Below are positions 63,339-64,000 of a stretch of 64,000 bases of DNA, piece by piece. The stretch comes from Parabacteroides chinchillae (GTDB taxonomy: Bacteria > Bacteroidota > Bacteroidia > Bacteroidales > Tannerellaceae): contig NZ_FNVS01000008.1 of assembly GCF_900108035.1 (NCBI RefSeq), positions 62,001 through 126,000 on the forward strand, given 5' to 3'. The translations under genes and the position numbers were made by a program. The stretch's first letter is position 1. Every line of letters starts with the position of its first letter. The notes beneath the pieces are model-generated. The model made no database searches. It was not told the origin of the DNA and was given only the letters and a program-made list of their open reading frames with translations.

Positions 63339-63440
63339 AATTTGTTATTTTGTGGGCTTAGCCCGATTTATTATTTTGTTTCACTTATGGGCAGAGTTGA
63401 GTTATTTAATATCTTGGGCATAAAGGAGTCACCACCGAAA

Positions 63441-64000
63441 TTATTTTTTTATTTTAAATGGCTTAGTCGGTGGAGTGAAATCTGATTCCCAAAGGATTCC
63501 TTCTACTATAGCTACTTCGTCCAATACAGCCCCCATTGAACGAATACTTATCCTACCTTGATTACCATTATAATAAAGAGGAGAAGTTGCTGTCTGTTTT
63601 AGTATTCCATCAAGGTATACATTAAACTGATTAACATTTGATCTATATGTAATTGCAATGAAGTGAAATATTCCATCATCGCCAGAAGGGATATCTCTTA
63701 ATGCTTCAATGGATACCCATTTATTTAATGAGCTGTTAGCCAATAATAATGAGAAAAAGTATTGGCTGCTTTTATATAGATTAAAACCTATTTGAGCAAA
63801 CTCAGACCAGTCAGAAGTACAATTGACTCTCACTCCTATTGAATTCTCCGATGCTAAATTAATCTTAGAATACCAGCAAGCTATAGTAAAATCCTTACCA
63901 TACATATTTGCATTTGGAACGTTAACCGTTGCTATTCCTGAAGAAAGGGCATTATCAAATTTTCCGGTACTAAAAGACGAACCACTATAAGTCAGAGCAT
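63441..64000 (-). CDS. LamG-domain phage protein (5' end beyond the window)
   Basis: The frame stays open to the right edge, giving at least 186 residues; an internal Met at 63905 is not the real start. The visible part begins ALTYSGSSFSTGKFDNALSS and continues through FTIACWYSKIN, HFIAITYRSNVNQFNVYLDG and ILWESDFTPPTKPF, a concanavalin-like LamG jelly-roll. Such domains on phage tail or head-fibre proteins bind surface glycans. It is encoded upstream of the tail tip protein in the same direction. Confidence 0.8.
   Translation of the reverse strand, partial: ALTYSGSSFSTGKFDNALSSGIATVNVPNANMYGKDFTIACWYSKINLASENSIGVRVNCTSDWSEFAQIGFNLYKSSQYFFSLLLANSSLNKWVSIEALRDIPSGDDGIFHFIAITYRSNVNQFNVYLDGILKQTATSPLYYNGNQGRISIRSMGAVLDEVAIVEGILWESDFTPPTKPFKIKK

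Noticed and set aside
63371-63421. 16-codon ORF between the LamG and membrane-protein genes
   Set aside because: Too short, without a clear ribosome-binding site; nothing supports translation.

Overview
This window looks like a chromosomal segment of a Bacteroidales bacterium. Parabacteroides or another member of the Tannerellaceae is my best guess, but that is inference from gene content and is not proven here. The support is: repeated TAnnTTTG promoter -7 elements, the motif of the Bacteroidota primary sigma factor; a single-chain PurL of 1230 residues; PorX; a protein ending in what looks like a type IX secretion (Por) sorting domain; lipoproteins with short lipoboxes; and a GH20 hexosaminidase together with a bile-salt-hydrolase-family enzyme, which fits a gut commensal. 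Almost everything to about 58.8 kb is ordinary core chromosome. From about 59.1 kb to the window end there is a phage tail module.

Layout. 1-4.4 kb (minus): rpoN, a PAP2-like membrane protein, gcvH, purE and ispG (ispG runs off the left edge). 4.7-9.8 kb: a histidine-kinase-like protein that lacks its phospho-acceptor His, a TGS/uridine-kinase fusion, and a Na/Pi cotransporter. 10-15.3 kb (plus): a beta-helix cell-surface protein, an outer-membrane barrel and an AI-2E permease. 15.5-17.8 kb (minus): choloylglycine hydrolase and an acyltransferase. 17.9-18.7 kb: a decayed DUF4373-type gene beside tRNA-Lys. 18.7-21.4 kb: a second AI-2E permease and a PBP4-type peptidase, expressed divergently. 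21.7-28.3 kb (minus): a TolC/MacA/MacB-like efflux operon followed by a LytS/LytTR pair. 28.4-34.6 kb (minus): GNAT, parE, coaD, an S41 protease and two half-size chromate transporters, packed as one operon. 34.8-38 kb (plus): SMP-30 and RNase R. 38-42 kb (minus): Imm17, tsaE, porX and a K/H antiporter. 42.4-47.2 kb (plus): a transglutaminase lipoprotein, PstS and nitronate monooxygenase. 47.2-48.5 kb (minus): hemerythrin and an atypical LuxR regulator. 49-58.8 kb: a CDF transporter, GH20, MBL hydrolase, porin and purL.

The most unusual signal is not a gene. At least four intergenic gaps hold short tandem arrays of semi-palindromic units with a period of 22 bp (4.52, 23.6 and 58.97 kb) or 42 bp (52.4 kb). 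The consensus differs from array to array, but the spacing is close to two or four helical turns. They are not CRISPRs. Other points worth a second look are two signalling proteins with missing phospho-acceptor residues, a possible small-RNA gene at 48.8 kb, overlapping face-to-face promoters at 19.87 kb, a gene relic next to tRNA-Lys, and a hairpin in the rnr leader.

No database search was possible. Family names rest on recognised motifs, and functions are inferred from family membership.
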